64,000 nt of DNA from Alphaproteobacteria bacterium (GTDB taxonomy: Bacteria; Pseudomonadota; Alphaproteobacteria; Micropepsales; Micropepsaceae). The position numbers and the translations under genes were made by a program. This document shows positions 10,868 through 18,320 of the stretch, piece by piece; position 1 is the stretch's first letter; every line of letters starts with the position of its first letter. The notes below the pieces were generated by a model, which had not been told where the DNA came from, did not search any database, and worked only from the letters and a program-made list of their open reading frames with translations. The stretch lies in assembly GCA_019247845.1 (NCBI GenBank), contig JAFBAL010000038.1:122263-186262 (forward strand). Direction: 5' to 3'.

Positions 10868-12034
10868 CTAGGCCGCCGGCAGGCGGAAGTGCTTGGAAAG
10901 CTTCAGCCCTTGGCGCTGATAGTTCGATCCCAGCCGCTCGCCATAGACCTCAGGAGGCGGATCGGTCAGCCGCTCGAAGACCAGCCGCCCGATGGTCTGG
11001 CCGTGCTCCAGGATGAACGGCACCTCGCGCGAGCGCACCTCGAGCACCGCCCGGGCGCTGGGCGGCTGGCCCGCCTCGAAGCCGAAGCCGGGGTCGAAGA
11101 AGCCCGCATAGTGAACGCGGAACTCGCCCACCAGCGGATTGAACGGGACCATCTCGGCCGCGTAGTCGGGCGGGATCGCGACCGCCTCGCGCGAGGCCAG
11201 GATGTAGAACTCGTCCGGGTCCAGCACGATGTTGCCCGAGGGCTGGGCCGAGACCGGGTCCCAGAAATCCTCCGGGGACAGATAATTGCGCCGGTCGACA
11301 TCGATCAGGCCCGTGTGGCGCTTGGCGCGCCAGCCGATCCGCCCCAAGGCCCCGGGCTTTCCATCCCCCTTGAGGTCGATGGAAAGGCCGAGCCCGTTGT
11401 CGATGTCGGCCTCGGTATCGACCAGCGGCACCTCGGCATGGAGGCGCTTCAGCTGGGTGTCGGTGAACTGCGGGTTGCCGTGGCGCACGCGCAGCTGGTT
11501 CAGCCTGGAGTTCTTGCGCACCAGGACCGGGAAGGTGCGCGGGGATATCTCGGCGAAGAGGGGGCCGCGATAGCCGGGCTCGATCCGGTCGAAGGCCACG
11601 GCGCGGTCGGTGATCAGCCGGGTGAAGACGTCGATGCGCCCGGTGGAGCTCTTCGGGTTCGCGATCCCCGACACCCGGGCCGAGAACTCGACGCTCTCCA
11701 GCAGCGGCACGACATAGACGCAGCCCGTCTCCAGCACCGCCCCGTTGGTCAGGTCGATCTCGTGCATGAAGACGTTGGAGAGCTTGTCGGCGACGGTCGC
11801 GTTCGCGCCGGGCAGGAAGCTCGCCCGCACCCGCCAGGCGACGGGGCCCAGGCGCAGGTCGATGCTGGCCGGCTGGAGCTGCGCCTCGTCGAACTCCTCG
11901 ACGGTGACGATCTCGCGCCGGGCGCGGATCAGCCGCTTGAGCACGTGGCTCGGCAGGATGCCGGTCGAATGGCGGCCGAACGTGCCGTCGCCGGCGCCGC
12001 CCTCGCCAAACAAGCTTTCCTCGACCTGAGCCAT
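10868..12034 (-). CDS. dcd: 2'-deoxycytidine 5'-triphosphate deaminase, long alphaproteobacterial form
   Basis: The enzyme deaminates dCTP to dUTP for dTMP synthesis. At 388 residues it is about twice the length of E. coli Dcd and fits the two-domain alphaproteobacterial family. LQPASIDLRLGP (about 55-66) and ANPKSSTGRIDVFTRL mark the first trimer-type domain, and the end (EVPFILEHGQTIGRLVFERL) marks the second. The start MAQVEESLFGEG at 12034 follows the family; a much longer frame upstream is antisense to the next gene. It is divergent from the S41-like gene, with 90 bases between starts. A second, short deaminase lies 2 kb away. Confidence 0.88.
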   Translation of the reverse strand: MAQVEESLFGEGGAGDGTFGRHSTGILPSHVLKRLIRARREIVTVEEFDEAQLQPASIDLRLGPVAWRVRASFLPGANATVADKLSNVFMHEIDLTNGAVLETGCVYVVPLLESVEFSARVSGIANPKSSTGRIDVFTRLITDRAVAFDRIEPGYRGPLFAEISPRTFPVLVRKNSRLNQLRVRHGNPQFTDTQLKRLHAEVPLVDTEADIDNGLGLSIDLKGDGKPGALGRIGWRAKRHTGLIDVDRRNYLSPEDFWDPVSAQPSGNIVLDPDEFYILASREAVAIPPDYAAEMVPFNPLVGEFRVHYAGFFDPGFGFEAGQPPSARAVLEVRSREVPFILEHGQTIGRLVFERLTDPPPEVYGERLGSNYQRQGLKLSKHFRLPAA

Positions 12035-12124
12035 GCCGCGGTTATAGGGGGGCTCTGCGCGCGCGTCACGCGGCCGAAATAACAAAGCTGTGCAAGGCTT
12101 TTGCGGGCTTTGGAGGATGCGGCG

Positions 12125-13669
12125 ATGCGATTCGGCGGATGTCTGGCGGCGGCGATCCTTTGGGCGGGCGTAGCGCAGGCGGACTGCCCCGACCCCGCCG
12201 GGCCCGACGTGACCGGACTCTATACCGGCGCTGCCATCAGCTCCGACGGCAGCAGGATCGAGACCCGGATCAACCTCTATTGCGGCGATGGCAAGCTTGC
12301 CGCGCAATTCTTCACCTCGGCGGGCAACTTCCCCGGCACCAAGGTCGCGCTGGCCGGCGACGTGCTGACGCTCGGCTTCGATACCCGCGCGGCCCTGGGC
12401 ACGCTGAGCCTGACCCGCAAGGGCGACACGCTCACCGGCAGTTTCGACCTCGCCGGCGACAAGGGCACGGCGGCGTTCACCAGGACCGGTCCGGCGCAGG
12501 CGAAGGACGCGTCCGCGCCGCGCCTCGATCTGACGCCGGCTCAGTGGCGCGAGGACATCGCCTTCTTCGCGCGCGAGCTGCCCAAGCACCACGCCAACGC
12601 GTTCTTCTCGCTCGGCCGCGAGATCTTCGACGCCGAGATCGCCGCGCTCACAGCCAAGGCCGATACCGCCAATGGCGACGAGATGTTCGTGGGCCTCCAG
12701 GCCATCGCCAACGCCATCGGCGACGGACATACGGGGCTCGTCGCGCCGGACGACCGCCGCGTCATGCCGATCCAGGTCGCCAAGTTCGGCGACGCGTTCC
12801 GCATCGTGGCCAGCGGGCCCGGCGCACCCGGCGCGCTGGGCACGCGCGTCGTGAAGATCGGCGGACATCCCGTCGATGAGGTGTGGCGGCGCGCACTGAC
12901 GCTCACGCCGCGAGGCGAGCTCGACCAGCTCCGCCGCGAACGCGCGCTCGCCTACCTGGCGCGGGGCTATGCCTTGCACGGCCTCGGCGTGACGCCGGAC
13001 CGCAATCACGCGCTCTACAGCCTCGCGCGCGACGACGGCACCGCGTTCGATCTCGACGTGGCGGGGCTGCCGCCGAATGCCGATGCGGGACTGACCTCGC
13101 TCTGGCCCGACCGCCTCCTGCCCAATCAAGAGAAGGATGCGCCGTTCTTTTGCAAGGACGTCGGAGCCGGCACCGTCTATTGCGACTGGCGCGGCTATCA
13201 GGATCTGGCGAAGAACGCGCGCGCGATGTTCGCGCTCGTCGACCGCGTGAAGCCGCACAAGCTCATCGTCGACATGCGCGACAACGGCGGCGGCGACAAC
13301 ACGGTCGGCGACGCGCAGATCGTGAAGCCGCTCGAGGCGCGCGCCGACCTGAACCGTAAAGGTCGGCTCTATGTTCTGATCGGCGCGGAGACCTTCTCCG
13401 CCGCGATGAACAACGCCGCCCAGTTCCAGGACGAGACCAACGCGATCCTGGTCGGCGAGACCATCGGCGAGAAGCCCAACTCGTACCAGGAGCCGCGGCA
13501 GTTCACGCTGCCCAATTCGCACCTCGTCGTGCGCGCCTCGACGCTCTGGTACGCCTTCCGCAAGACCGGGCCCAATCTCGTGGCGCCGGACAAGGAGATC
13601 GTGCCGAGCTGGGCCGATGCCAAGGCCGGGCGCGATCCCGTGCTCGACTGGGTGCTGGCGCAGCCCTAG
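12125..13669 (+). CDS. Exported S41-like peptidase-fold protein
   Basis: The 514-residue product opens with a signal peptide (MRFGGCLAAAILWAGVAQA, then DC). About 100 residues of beta-rich sequence and a C-terminal S41/tail-specific-protease-like domain follow. The nucleophile region ETFSAAMNNA places Ser425 in the usual context after LIVDMRDNGGGDN and LYVLIGA. A general Lys is not obvious, so catalytic activity is uncertain. The ATG at 12125 is preferred because the signal peptide starts there. Two cysteine pairs in the N-terminal half suit a periplasmic location. A candidate terminator follows at 13832. Confidence 0.72.
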   Translation: MRFGGCLAAAILWAGVAQADCPDPAGPDVTGLYTGAAISSDGSRIETRINLYCGDGKLAAQFFTSAGNFPGTKVALAGDVLTLGFDTRAALGTLSLTRKGDTLTGSFDLAGDKGTAAFTRTGPAQAKDASAPRLDLTPAQWREDIAFFARELPKHHANAFFSLGREIFDAEIAALTAKADTANGDEMFVGLQAIANAIGDGHTGLVAPDDRRVMPIQVAKFGDAFRIVASGPGAPGALGTRVVKIGGHPVDEVWRRALTLTPRGELDQLRRERALAYLARGYALHGLGVTPDRNHALYSLARDDGTAFDLDVAGLPPNADAGLTSLWPDRLLPNQEKDAPFFCKDVGAGTVYCDWRGYQDLAKNARAMFALVDRVKPHKLIVDMRDNGGGDNTVGDAQIVKPLEARADLNRKGRLYVLIGAETFSAAMNNAAQFQDETNAILVGETIGEKPNSYQEPRQFTLPNSHLVVRASTLWYAFRKTGPNLVAPDKEIVPSWADAKAGRDPVLDWVLAQP

Positions 13670-13831
13670 ATCAAGATGTTGTGGAGGACGAGGACGCGGC
13701 GCATTCGAACCGCGCTTTTCGCAGGGGGACTGCTCCCGGCCGGAACGCCCGTACGGCAATATAATTGTTTTTCGAAAAATGCCGGACCGATGCCCTTCCG
13801 GCCGTGCCGGGCTGCGCTTCTGTACATCTGT

Positions 13832-13856
13832 ATCGAGAAACAGCCTCGATTTTTTT
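13832..13856 (+). terminator. Candidate Rho-independent terminator of the S41-like gene
   Basis: ATCGAG and CTCGAT form a 6-bp stem around a 7-base loop, followed directly by TTTTTT on the plus strand. The stem is short, and the site is about 160 bases after the stop codon, so efficiency may be modest. Confidence 0.5.
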
Positions 13857-13930
13857 GAATTCAATTCGGAAAACCGGGCCTAACCCGCGGGCGCGATTGG
13901 GATAATGGCGGAATAAAGGGCATGCCCGTG

Positions 13931-13959
13931 CAGCCCCGGACCGGCACCGGCCGGGGCTG
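13931..13959. terminator. Stable GC hairpin between convergent genes
   Basis: CAGCCCCGG and CCGGGGCTG form a perfect 9-bp stem, with further CCGG pairing possible inside the loop. No T-run follows on either strand beyond TGTTGC, so a bidirectional transcription barrier is only a suggestion. Confidence 0.4.
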
Positions 13960-14034
13960 TTGCATCGCAGTCGCAATGGTAGCAGATCGTACCATCACAA
14001 CTACCTGGTGTGACGGTTTGTAAGGTCAAGGGGG

Positions 14035-14604
14035 CTATGCCGCCTTTTTTGACCGTTTCGCCTTTTGGCCGGAAAACTGGCCGCGATAGCCGCGCTCTGG
14101 TGTCCCCAGCGTCGTCTCAAATATCAGTTGGCAAATACGCATGCCGGCGCGAAGCCTGATAGGCACTATGCCGTGATTGATCATTTCAAGTTGGATCTGG
14201 CCGTTGAAGCCGGCATGTATGGTAGGCGCCGTGACGTGCACGCCTAATCCCATCCGCGCAAGAGAGCTTTTCCCTTCCACGCGCGCTGCGATGCGGGTGC
14301 CGATATCCAGGCTGATGTACTCTTTGGTCCAAGCCAGAACGAGAACTTTCGGCGGAATGAGAAACCCGTCTTTCGGAATCTTCTGGGATTTGGTGAGGTC
14401 CAAAATGATATCTGAAGCGGCCGCTAGGCTCGGATCAATGGCTTGTTCCACGCCTCTGGCAGCCTGCTTGAACATGCTTATCGTAGAGTCCAGCGTAAGA
14501 TCGACAGCTGTTGAACTGAATGCTGCTTCATCATCCGGGAGAGGGTCGATCTGGATCAACCCGCGCCCGAGAGCGATCTTTATCTCTCGGTCGGTCAGGA
14601 TCAC
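14035..14604 (-). CDS. Short dCTP deaminase/dUTPase-fold protein (second dcd)
   Basis: This 189-residue protein has the size and motifs of classical Dcd: MILTDREIKIAL start, STAVDLTL (31-38), GKSSLARMGLGVHVTA (111-126) and LEMINHG (139-145). E140 corresponds to the catalytic Glu and R117 to the conserved Arg; Lys for the first Arg of RSS occurs in other genuine Dcds. The C-terminal RGYRGQFSGQ matches the tail that closes on nucleotide. It could be dCTP deaminase or a bifunctional DCD/DUT. It is redundant with the long dcd nearby, lies in AT-richer sequence, and overlaps the upstream small gene by ATGA. Short Dcds have been shown to act in phage defence in other bacteria; that role here is inference. 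Confidence 0.85.
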   Translation of the reverse strand: MILTDREIKIALGRGLIQIDPLPDDEAAFSSTAVDLTLDSTISMFKQAARGVEQAIDPSLAAASDIILDLTKSQKIPKDGFLIPPKVLVLAWTKEYISLDIGTRIAARVEGKSSLARMGLGVHVTAPTIHAGFNGQIQLEMINHGIVPIRLRAGMRICQLIFETTLGTPERGYRGQFSGQKAKRSKKAA

Positions 14605-14861
14605 GCCACGCGCGCCTTGGTATCTTCTATCAGCAGACTAGGCTTGACCCACACGCGCCATGAGCCGCTCATCGTTTCGCGCGGCAGTTCCACCAGCCAA
14701 AAGTCCTTGGCGCGAGCAATCGGAGAGCCGACGGAAAGAGAGCCGTTATCAATCGAGCGCTTATCCACAACCAGTCTTTCTTTCCCTGATGCGGTGGTGA
14801 CTTCGACAACGCGCTCACTGGGATGCAATGCATGGCCGATTTCTTGGACCTTAACCCGCAT
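14601..14861 (-). CDS. Small protein coupled to the second dCTP deaminase
   Basis: This 86-residue product starts MRVKVQEIGHALHPSERVVEV, with GGGGAG six bases upstream of the ATG. An in-frame ATG at 14897 lacks a ribosome-binding site and is less likely. The sequence is beta-rich, with a VVEVTTASGKERLVVDKRSI stretch and a Trp-containing end (FWLVELPRETMSGSWRVWV). I do not recognise the family. Its stop overlaps the deaminase start by four bases, so the two proteins are probably made together. Composition is AT-richer than the flanks, pointing to a shared foreign origin. Confidence 0.7.
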   Translation of the reverse strand: MRVKVQEIGHALHPSERVVEVTTASGKERLVVDKRSIDNGSLSVGSPIARAKDFWLVELPRETMSGSWRVWVKPSLLIEDTKARVA

Positions 14862-14950
14862 GAACGTCTCCCCGTACTGCAGCTTTTGATTGTCCATAAC
14901 AGCTGACTCGCGGCCTCTTGGGAATCCTACCGATAAGCTCGAAACGACTT

Positions 14951-14998
14951 TTGCACCGAAAAGTGCAACAGAGTATCCGGAACAAAATACGAACACAA
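14951..14998 (-). promoter_or_regulatory. Promoter and operator-like repeat of the small protein/deaminase pair
   Basis: On the minus strand TTGTGT (14993-14998) and TACTCT (14970-14975) are 17 bases apart. Just downstream, TTGCAC-CGAAAA-GTGCAA (14951-14968) is a perfect 6-base inverted repeat covering the expected transcription start. A repressor site at +1 is plausible; no dedicated regulator is adjacent. Confidence 0.5.
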
Positions 14999-15034
14999 GC
15001 CATAATTGCATGATAATTCAATGCATTGGAGAAG

Positions 15035-17749
15035 TCAGCCCAAAAACTCCCCCGCCTCCCCGATCGCCTCCTTCAGCCCGCAGCGCCTGACCGGCGCGTC
15101 CGGCGGAAACGCCGACAGCAGCCGCGACGGCATCGCGCCTTCCAGGATCACGAAGCAGCCCTTGTCGTCGGCGCCGCGGATCAGCCGTCCGAAGGCCTGC
15201 TTGAGCTTCAGCCGCGTGAGCAGGTCGTCATAGGTCTTGCCGAAGCGCGCGCGCCGCGCTTTGTGCAGGATGATGGGCTTGGGCCACGGCACCTTGTCGA
15301 AGACGACGAGGCGAAGGCTCCGGCCCGGCACGTCGACGCCGTCGCGCAGCGCATCGGTGCCGAGCAGGCAGGCGTTCTCCTCCGCGCGGAACAGATCGAC
15401 CAGCGCGCCGGCGTCGAGCCGGTCGACATGCTGCGCATAAAGGGTGAGCCCCGCTTCGCCGAGCGGCGTTCCGATGCGGCTCTCCACCGCGCGAAGCGCG
15501 CGCACCGCGGTGAAGAGGCCGAGCGCGCCGCCGCCTGCGGCGAGGAACAGCTCGCGATAGGCGGCCGCCAGCTGGTCGGCGTCGCGGCGGTTCACGTCCT
15601 TGACGATGAAGATGCGCGCCTGTTCGCCGTAGCGATAGGGCGAGCCGAAGCTCGCGCGCTTGGCGGGCTCGGGCAGATGCGCGGCGCCGGTGCGCACCTC
15701 GGCGCTCTGCCAGTCGTCGGCCTCGCCCCCATCGCGCCCAACATCGCGCAAGGTGGCCGAGGTGATCAGCGCGCCGTGCGCGTTGGCCAGAACCTCGCCC
15801 GCGAGCGGGATGGTGGGATCCACCCAGTGCCGCTCCAGGCCCACGTCGACGTCGCGGCCGTCCTCGCGCTCGAGCTGGAACCAGTCGACGAACTCGTCGC
15901 GGATCTCGCCGGTCTCCAATTGATCGAGCATCGCGATCCAGGCGGGCAGGACGATCTTGGCGCGCCGCTCCAGCCCGCGCGCCGCCGCCTCGATGCGCGC
16001 GCGATGATAGGTCTCCAGCTCCCTGGACTTGTCGTCGAGCTGCTTGCGCAGATGATAGGCGAGGCGCAGCAGCGGTCCGGCCAGGCGCTTCAGCGCGGCG
16101 CCCAATTGCCGCGCGGCGTCGATCACCGGCTGGCCGAGCGGCTGGGTGTCGGCCTCCAGCGAATAGAACGCGTCGGCGTCTTCGCTCCGTGCACGGACGT
16201 GTTCGTAGGCCGCGGCCAGGAAGGCTTCGCCCGGGCCGCGCTGCCCGCCGCCATGCAGCCGCGACAGCCAGCCTTCGCCCGCCAGCGCGCCGGCCGCGGT
16301 GACCGCCTCGTCGAGCGCGGACTGTGCCTCGTCGCCGTTCTCGATCAGATCCTTGAGCCGCTCCTGCAGGCCCCGCGAGCGGCTGCGCGCGCGGCCCTCG
16401 GGCCCGCGAATCCAGCGGCGCAGGTCCGCCATCTCGGTGCCCGAGACCAGCGCCGCAAAGCCGCTGTCCGCGGCATCGAACAGGTGATGGCCTTCGTCGA
16501 AGACGTAACGCACGCGCCGCTCCGGCGGGCTGTCGGTGGTCTCGTCGACGGCGAGCCAGTCCTGCGCCGCCTGCGCGATGACGAGCGCGTGGTTGGCGAC
16601 GACGATGGGCGCGTGACGGGCGCGGCGGATTGCGCGCTCGATGAAGCAGATGCGATAATGCGGGCAGGCGGCGTAAACGCATTCGCCGCGGCGGTCGGTG
16701 ATTTCGCGCAAGCTCAGCGACGCGCCGAGGAACGCGGGAAAGCCGTAGCCCGAGATGTCGCCGTCCGGCGTGGCGCCCACCCAGCGCGCGATGAGGCCGA
16801 GCGCGACCGCGCGCTGTCCCGGCGCCAAGGCGGTGCGCTTGGCGGCTTCCTCGAAGTTCAAGAGGCAGAGATAGTTCTCCCGGCCCTTGCGCACGACGGC
16901 CTTCTCGTTGCGCTCGGCCGGATCGGGATAGAGCCGCGCGATCTCCTGCACGATCTGCCGCTGCAGGTTGCGGGTATAGGTCGAGATCCATAAGCCCGGC
17001 CCGTTCTTCTCCGCCCACAGCGAAGCGGGGGCCAGATAGCCCAGCGTCTTGCCCACGCCGGTCCCTGCTTCGACGAGCGCGATGCGGGGCGCGCCGGCGC
17101 GCTCGCGCTCGGCGAAAGCGTAAGAGGCGGCCTCGGTGTAGGAAGCCTGCTCGGGCCGGGTCTCGCCGCCCGGGCCGACGAGGCTCGCCAGCCGGATGCG
17201 CGCATCGTCCGGCGACACGGGCAGCGAGCCCGGTTTGTCCGGGTACGGATCGTCTTCCCAGCCGGGCAGCGCCTTCCAGGTGTCGAGGCCGGCGATGGGC
17301 GAGAGCTTCTCATCGGTCGTGCCGATCGGACCCGCCCAGCGCCAGCCCGAGCGGCCGAGCGTGGTGGCGAGCACGCGCGACGCGGGTTCGACCTCGCCGA
17401 GCAACCGCTCCGCCGCGAGCCGCAGCACGCGCGCGGACTCCTCCGGCGTCTGCGGCAGTTCGAGCCCCAGCACGCGCGCCAGCCCCAGCGCGCTCGGCAC
17501 GCAGGGTTGGCCCGGCCGCACGAAGGCGAAGAGCTCGAGCACGTCGAACAGGGGCGCGGCGGGCGCGGTCTTCAAGCGGCCCGCCACGAACACCGCATGC
17601 GCCACCAGCACCTCGCCCGAGCGGAACAGCGCGCGAGCCTCGTCCAGCCCGATGCGGCGGCACGTCCCGTCCGCGGCGCAGACCGCTGCGCCGCCTGGAG
17701 CGGGCACCAAGGCTGCCAAGGCCAGCGGGGAGGCGGGTTCGTTCGGCAT
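15035..17749 (-). CDS. DinG-family ATP-dependent DNA helicase
   Basis: This 904-residue superfamily 2 helicase of the XPD/DinG type unwinds DNA with 5'-3' polarity in the characterised members and acts in repair of R-loops and blocked forks. Walker A is EAGTGVGKT (about 224-232) and the DEAH-like box is DEGHH (about 416). Between them four cysteines (ENYLCLL, then GECVYAACPHYRICF) fit the 4Fe-4S cluster. The end has the motif VI stretch QAFGRLIRGADDKG. The N-terminal 180 residues are an extra domain, possibly degenerate exonuclease-like, which I cannot assign. A strong terminator lies upstream of its start. Confidence 0.87.
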   Translation of the reverse strand: MPNEPASPLALAALVPAPGGAAVCAADGTCRRIGLDEARALFRSGEVLVAHAVFVAGRLKTAPAAPLFDVLELFAFVRPGQPCVPSALGLARVLGLELPQTPEESARVLRLAAERLLGEVEPASRVLATTLGRSGWRWAGPIGTTDEKLSPIAGLDTWKALPGWEDDPYPDKPGSLPVSPDDARIRLASLVGPGGETRPEQASYTEAASYAFAERERAGAPRIALVEAGTGVGKTLGYLAPASLWAEKNGPGLWISTYTRNLQRQIVQEIARLYPDPAERNEKAVVRKGRENYLCLLNFEEAAKRTALAPGQRAVALGLIARWVGATPDGDISGYGFPAFLGASLSLREITDRRGECVYAACPHYRICFIERAIRRARHAPIVVANHALVIAQAAQDWLAVDETTDSPPERRVRYVFDEGHHLFDAADSGFAALVSGTEMADLRRWIRGPEGRARSRSRGLQERLKDLIENGDEAQSALDEAVTAAGALAGEGWLSRLHGGGQRGPGEAFLAAAYEHVRARSEDADAFYSLEADTQPLGQPVIDAARQLGAALKRLAGPLLRLAYHLRKQLDDKSRELETYHRARIEAAARGLERRAKIVLPAWIAMLDQLETGEIRDEFVDWFQLEREDGRDVDVGLERHWVDPTIPLAGEVLANAHGALITSATLRDVGRDGGEADDWQSAEVRTGAAHLPEPAKRASFGSPYRYGEQARIFIVKDVNRRDADQLAAAYRELFLAAGGGALGLFTAVRALRAVESRIGTPLGEAGLTLYAQHVDRLDAGALVDLFRAEENACLLGTDALRDGVDVPGRSLRLVVFDKVPWPKPIILHKARRARFGKTYDDLLTRLKLKQAFGRLIRGADDKGCFVILEGAMPSRLLSAFPPDAPVRRCGLKEAIGEAGEFLG

Positions 17750-17772
17750 TTGTACTTGTAGGCCGAGGCCCG

Positions 17773-17813
17773 CAAAAAAGAAAAGCGGCCCGCGCTTTTG
17801 CGAGGGCCGCTTT
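17773..17813 (-). terminator. Rho-independent terminator (bidirectional stem)
   Basis: AAAGCGGCCC (17782-17791) and GGGCCGCTTT (17804-17813) form a perfect 10-bp stem with a 12-base loop. On the minus strand it is followed by TTCTTTTTT, giving a textbook terminator for the small secreted-protein gene that ends at 17849. On the plus strand only TCTTT follows. Confidence 0.85.
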
Positions 17814-17848
17814 CTTTAGGCCGCTTTGGGGCTGACCTCGGTCAGCGC

Positions 17849-18172
17849 TTAGCGATAGCGCCAGCCGCCGTGCCAGCGGTAGCGGTTGTGCCAGTAGCGG
17901 TGGCCGTCCCACCAGCCGCGGCCGTTGTAGAAGACGCCGATGCGCGGGCCGCCGATGCCGACCGCGACGCCCGGACCGCCGTAATAGGCGCGGCCGTAAC
18001 CGCACTTGTGCGGGTGGTGGTAGCACCAGGCGCGATGCGGGTGGTAGTAGCCTGGACCGACGCCGACACCGATGCCGACATGGACGCCGGCGTCGGCCGG
18101 CGTGGCCGCGGCCAGGCCAGCGACGGCAAGGCCGCCGATAACGGCCGCTTTGGCCAGGAATTTCGTGAACAT
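17849..18172 (-). CDS. Small secreted Gly/His/Tyr-rich protein
   Basis: This 107-residue protein has a clear signal peptide (MFTKFLAKAAVIGGLAVAGLAAATPADA). The mature part of about 79 residues is rich in Gly, His, Tyr, Trp and Arg (GPGYYHPHRAWCYHHPHKCGYG, here shortened in reading, then WHNRYRWHGGWRYR). Two cysteines could form one disulfide. Proteins of this look are common in alphaproteobacterial envelopes but have no defined role; metal or nucleic-acid binding through His and Arg is speculation. It has its own strong terminator at 17773-17813. Confidence 0.75.
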   Translation of the reverse strand: MFTKFLAKAAVIGGLAVAGLAAATPADAGVHVGIGVGVGPGYYHPHRAWCYHHPHKCGYGRAYYGGPGVAVGIGGPRIGVFYNGRGWWDGHRYWHNRYRWHGGWRYR

Positions 18173-18320
18173 GTTGGGCTCCTTGTTTCGAAACACGGGG
18201 AGATAATGCGCGAAGGGGCCTGAACGGCATCGGAAGCCGCCGTTCATCTGGCGTTCAGGCAAGAGGGGCGGAACATTCGACGTTCAGGCAAAAGGGCCGG
18301 GAGTCGGCGATCCTTCCCGA

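Larger units (their letters stand above)
13670..14034. other. 365-base convergent intergenic region
   Basis: No convincing gene is present between the two convergent genes; short open frames here have no coding character. The stretch holds an AT-rich patch (13755-13780, containing TTTTTCGAAAAA), a terminator-like hairpin at 13832-13856, a very stable GC hairpin at 13931-13959 and the inverted repeat ATGGTA-N8-TACCAT at 13976-13995. Composition shifts from GC-rich to more AT-rich towards the second dCTP deaminase. Confidence 0.6.

Noticed and set aside
12125..13669. A beta-lactamase or alpha/beta hydrolase reading of the exported protein
   Set aside because: The Ser context and preceding DMRDNGGG strand fit S41 proteases; no SxxK or GxSxG appears at the right place.
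10868..13864. A 998-codon open frame on the minus strand covering dcd and running antisense through the S41-like gene
   Set aside because: Only its last 388 codons have dcd motifs; the rest is Arg/Ala/Gly-rich shadow of the real gene on the opposite strand, a common artefact of high GC.
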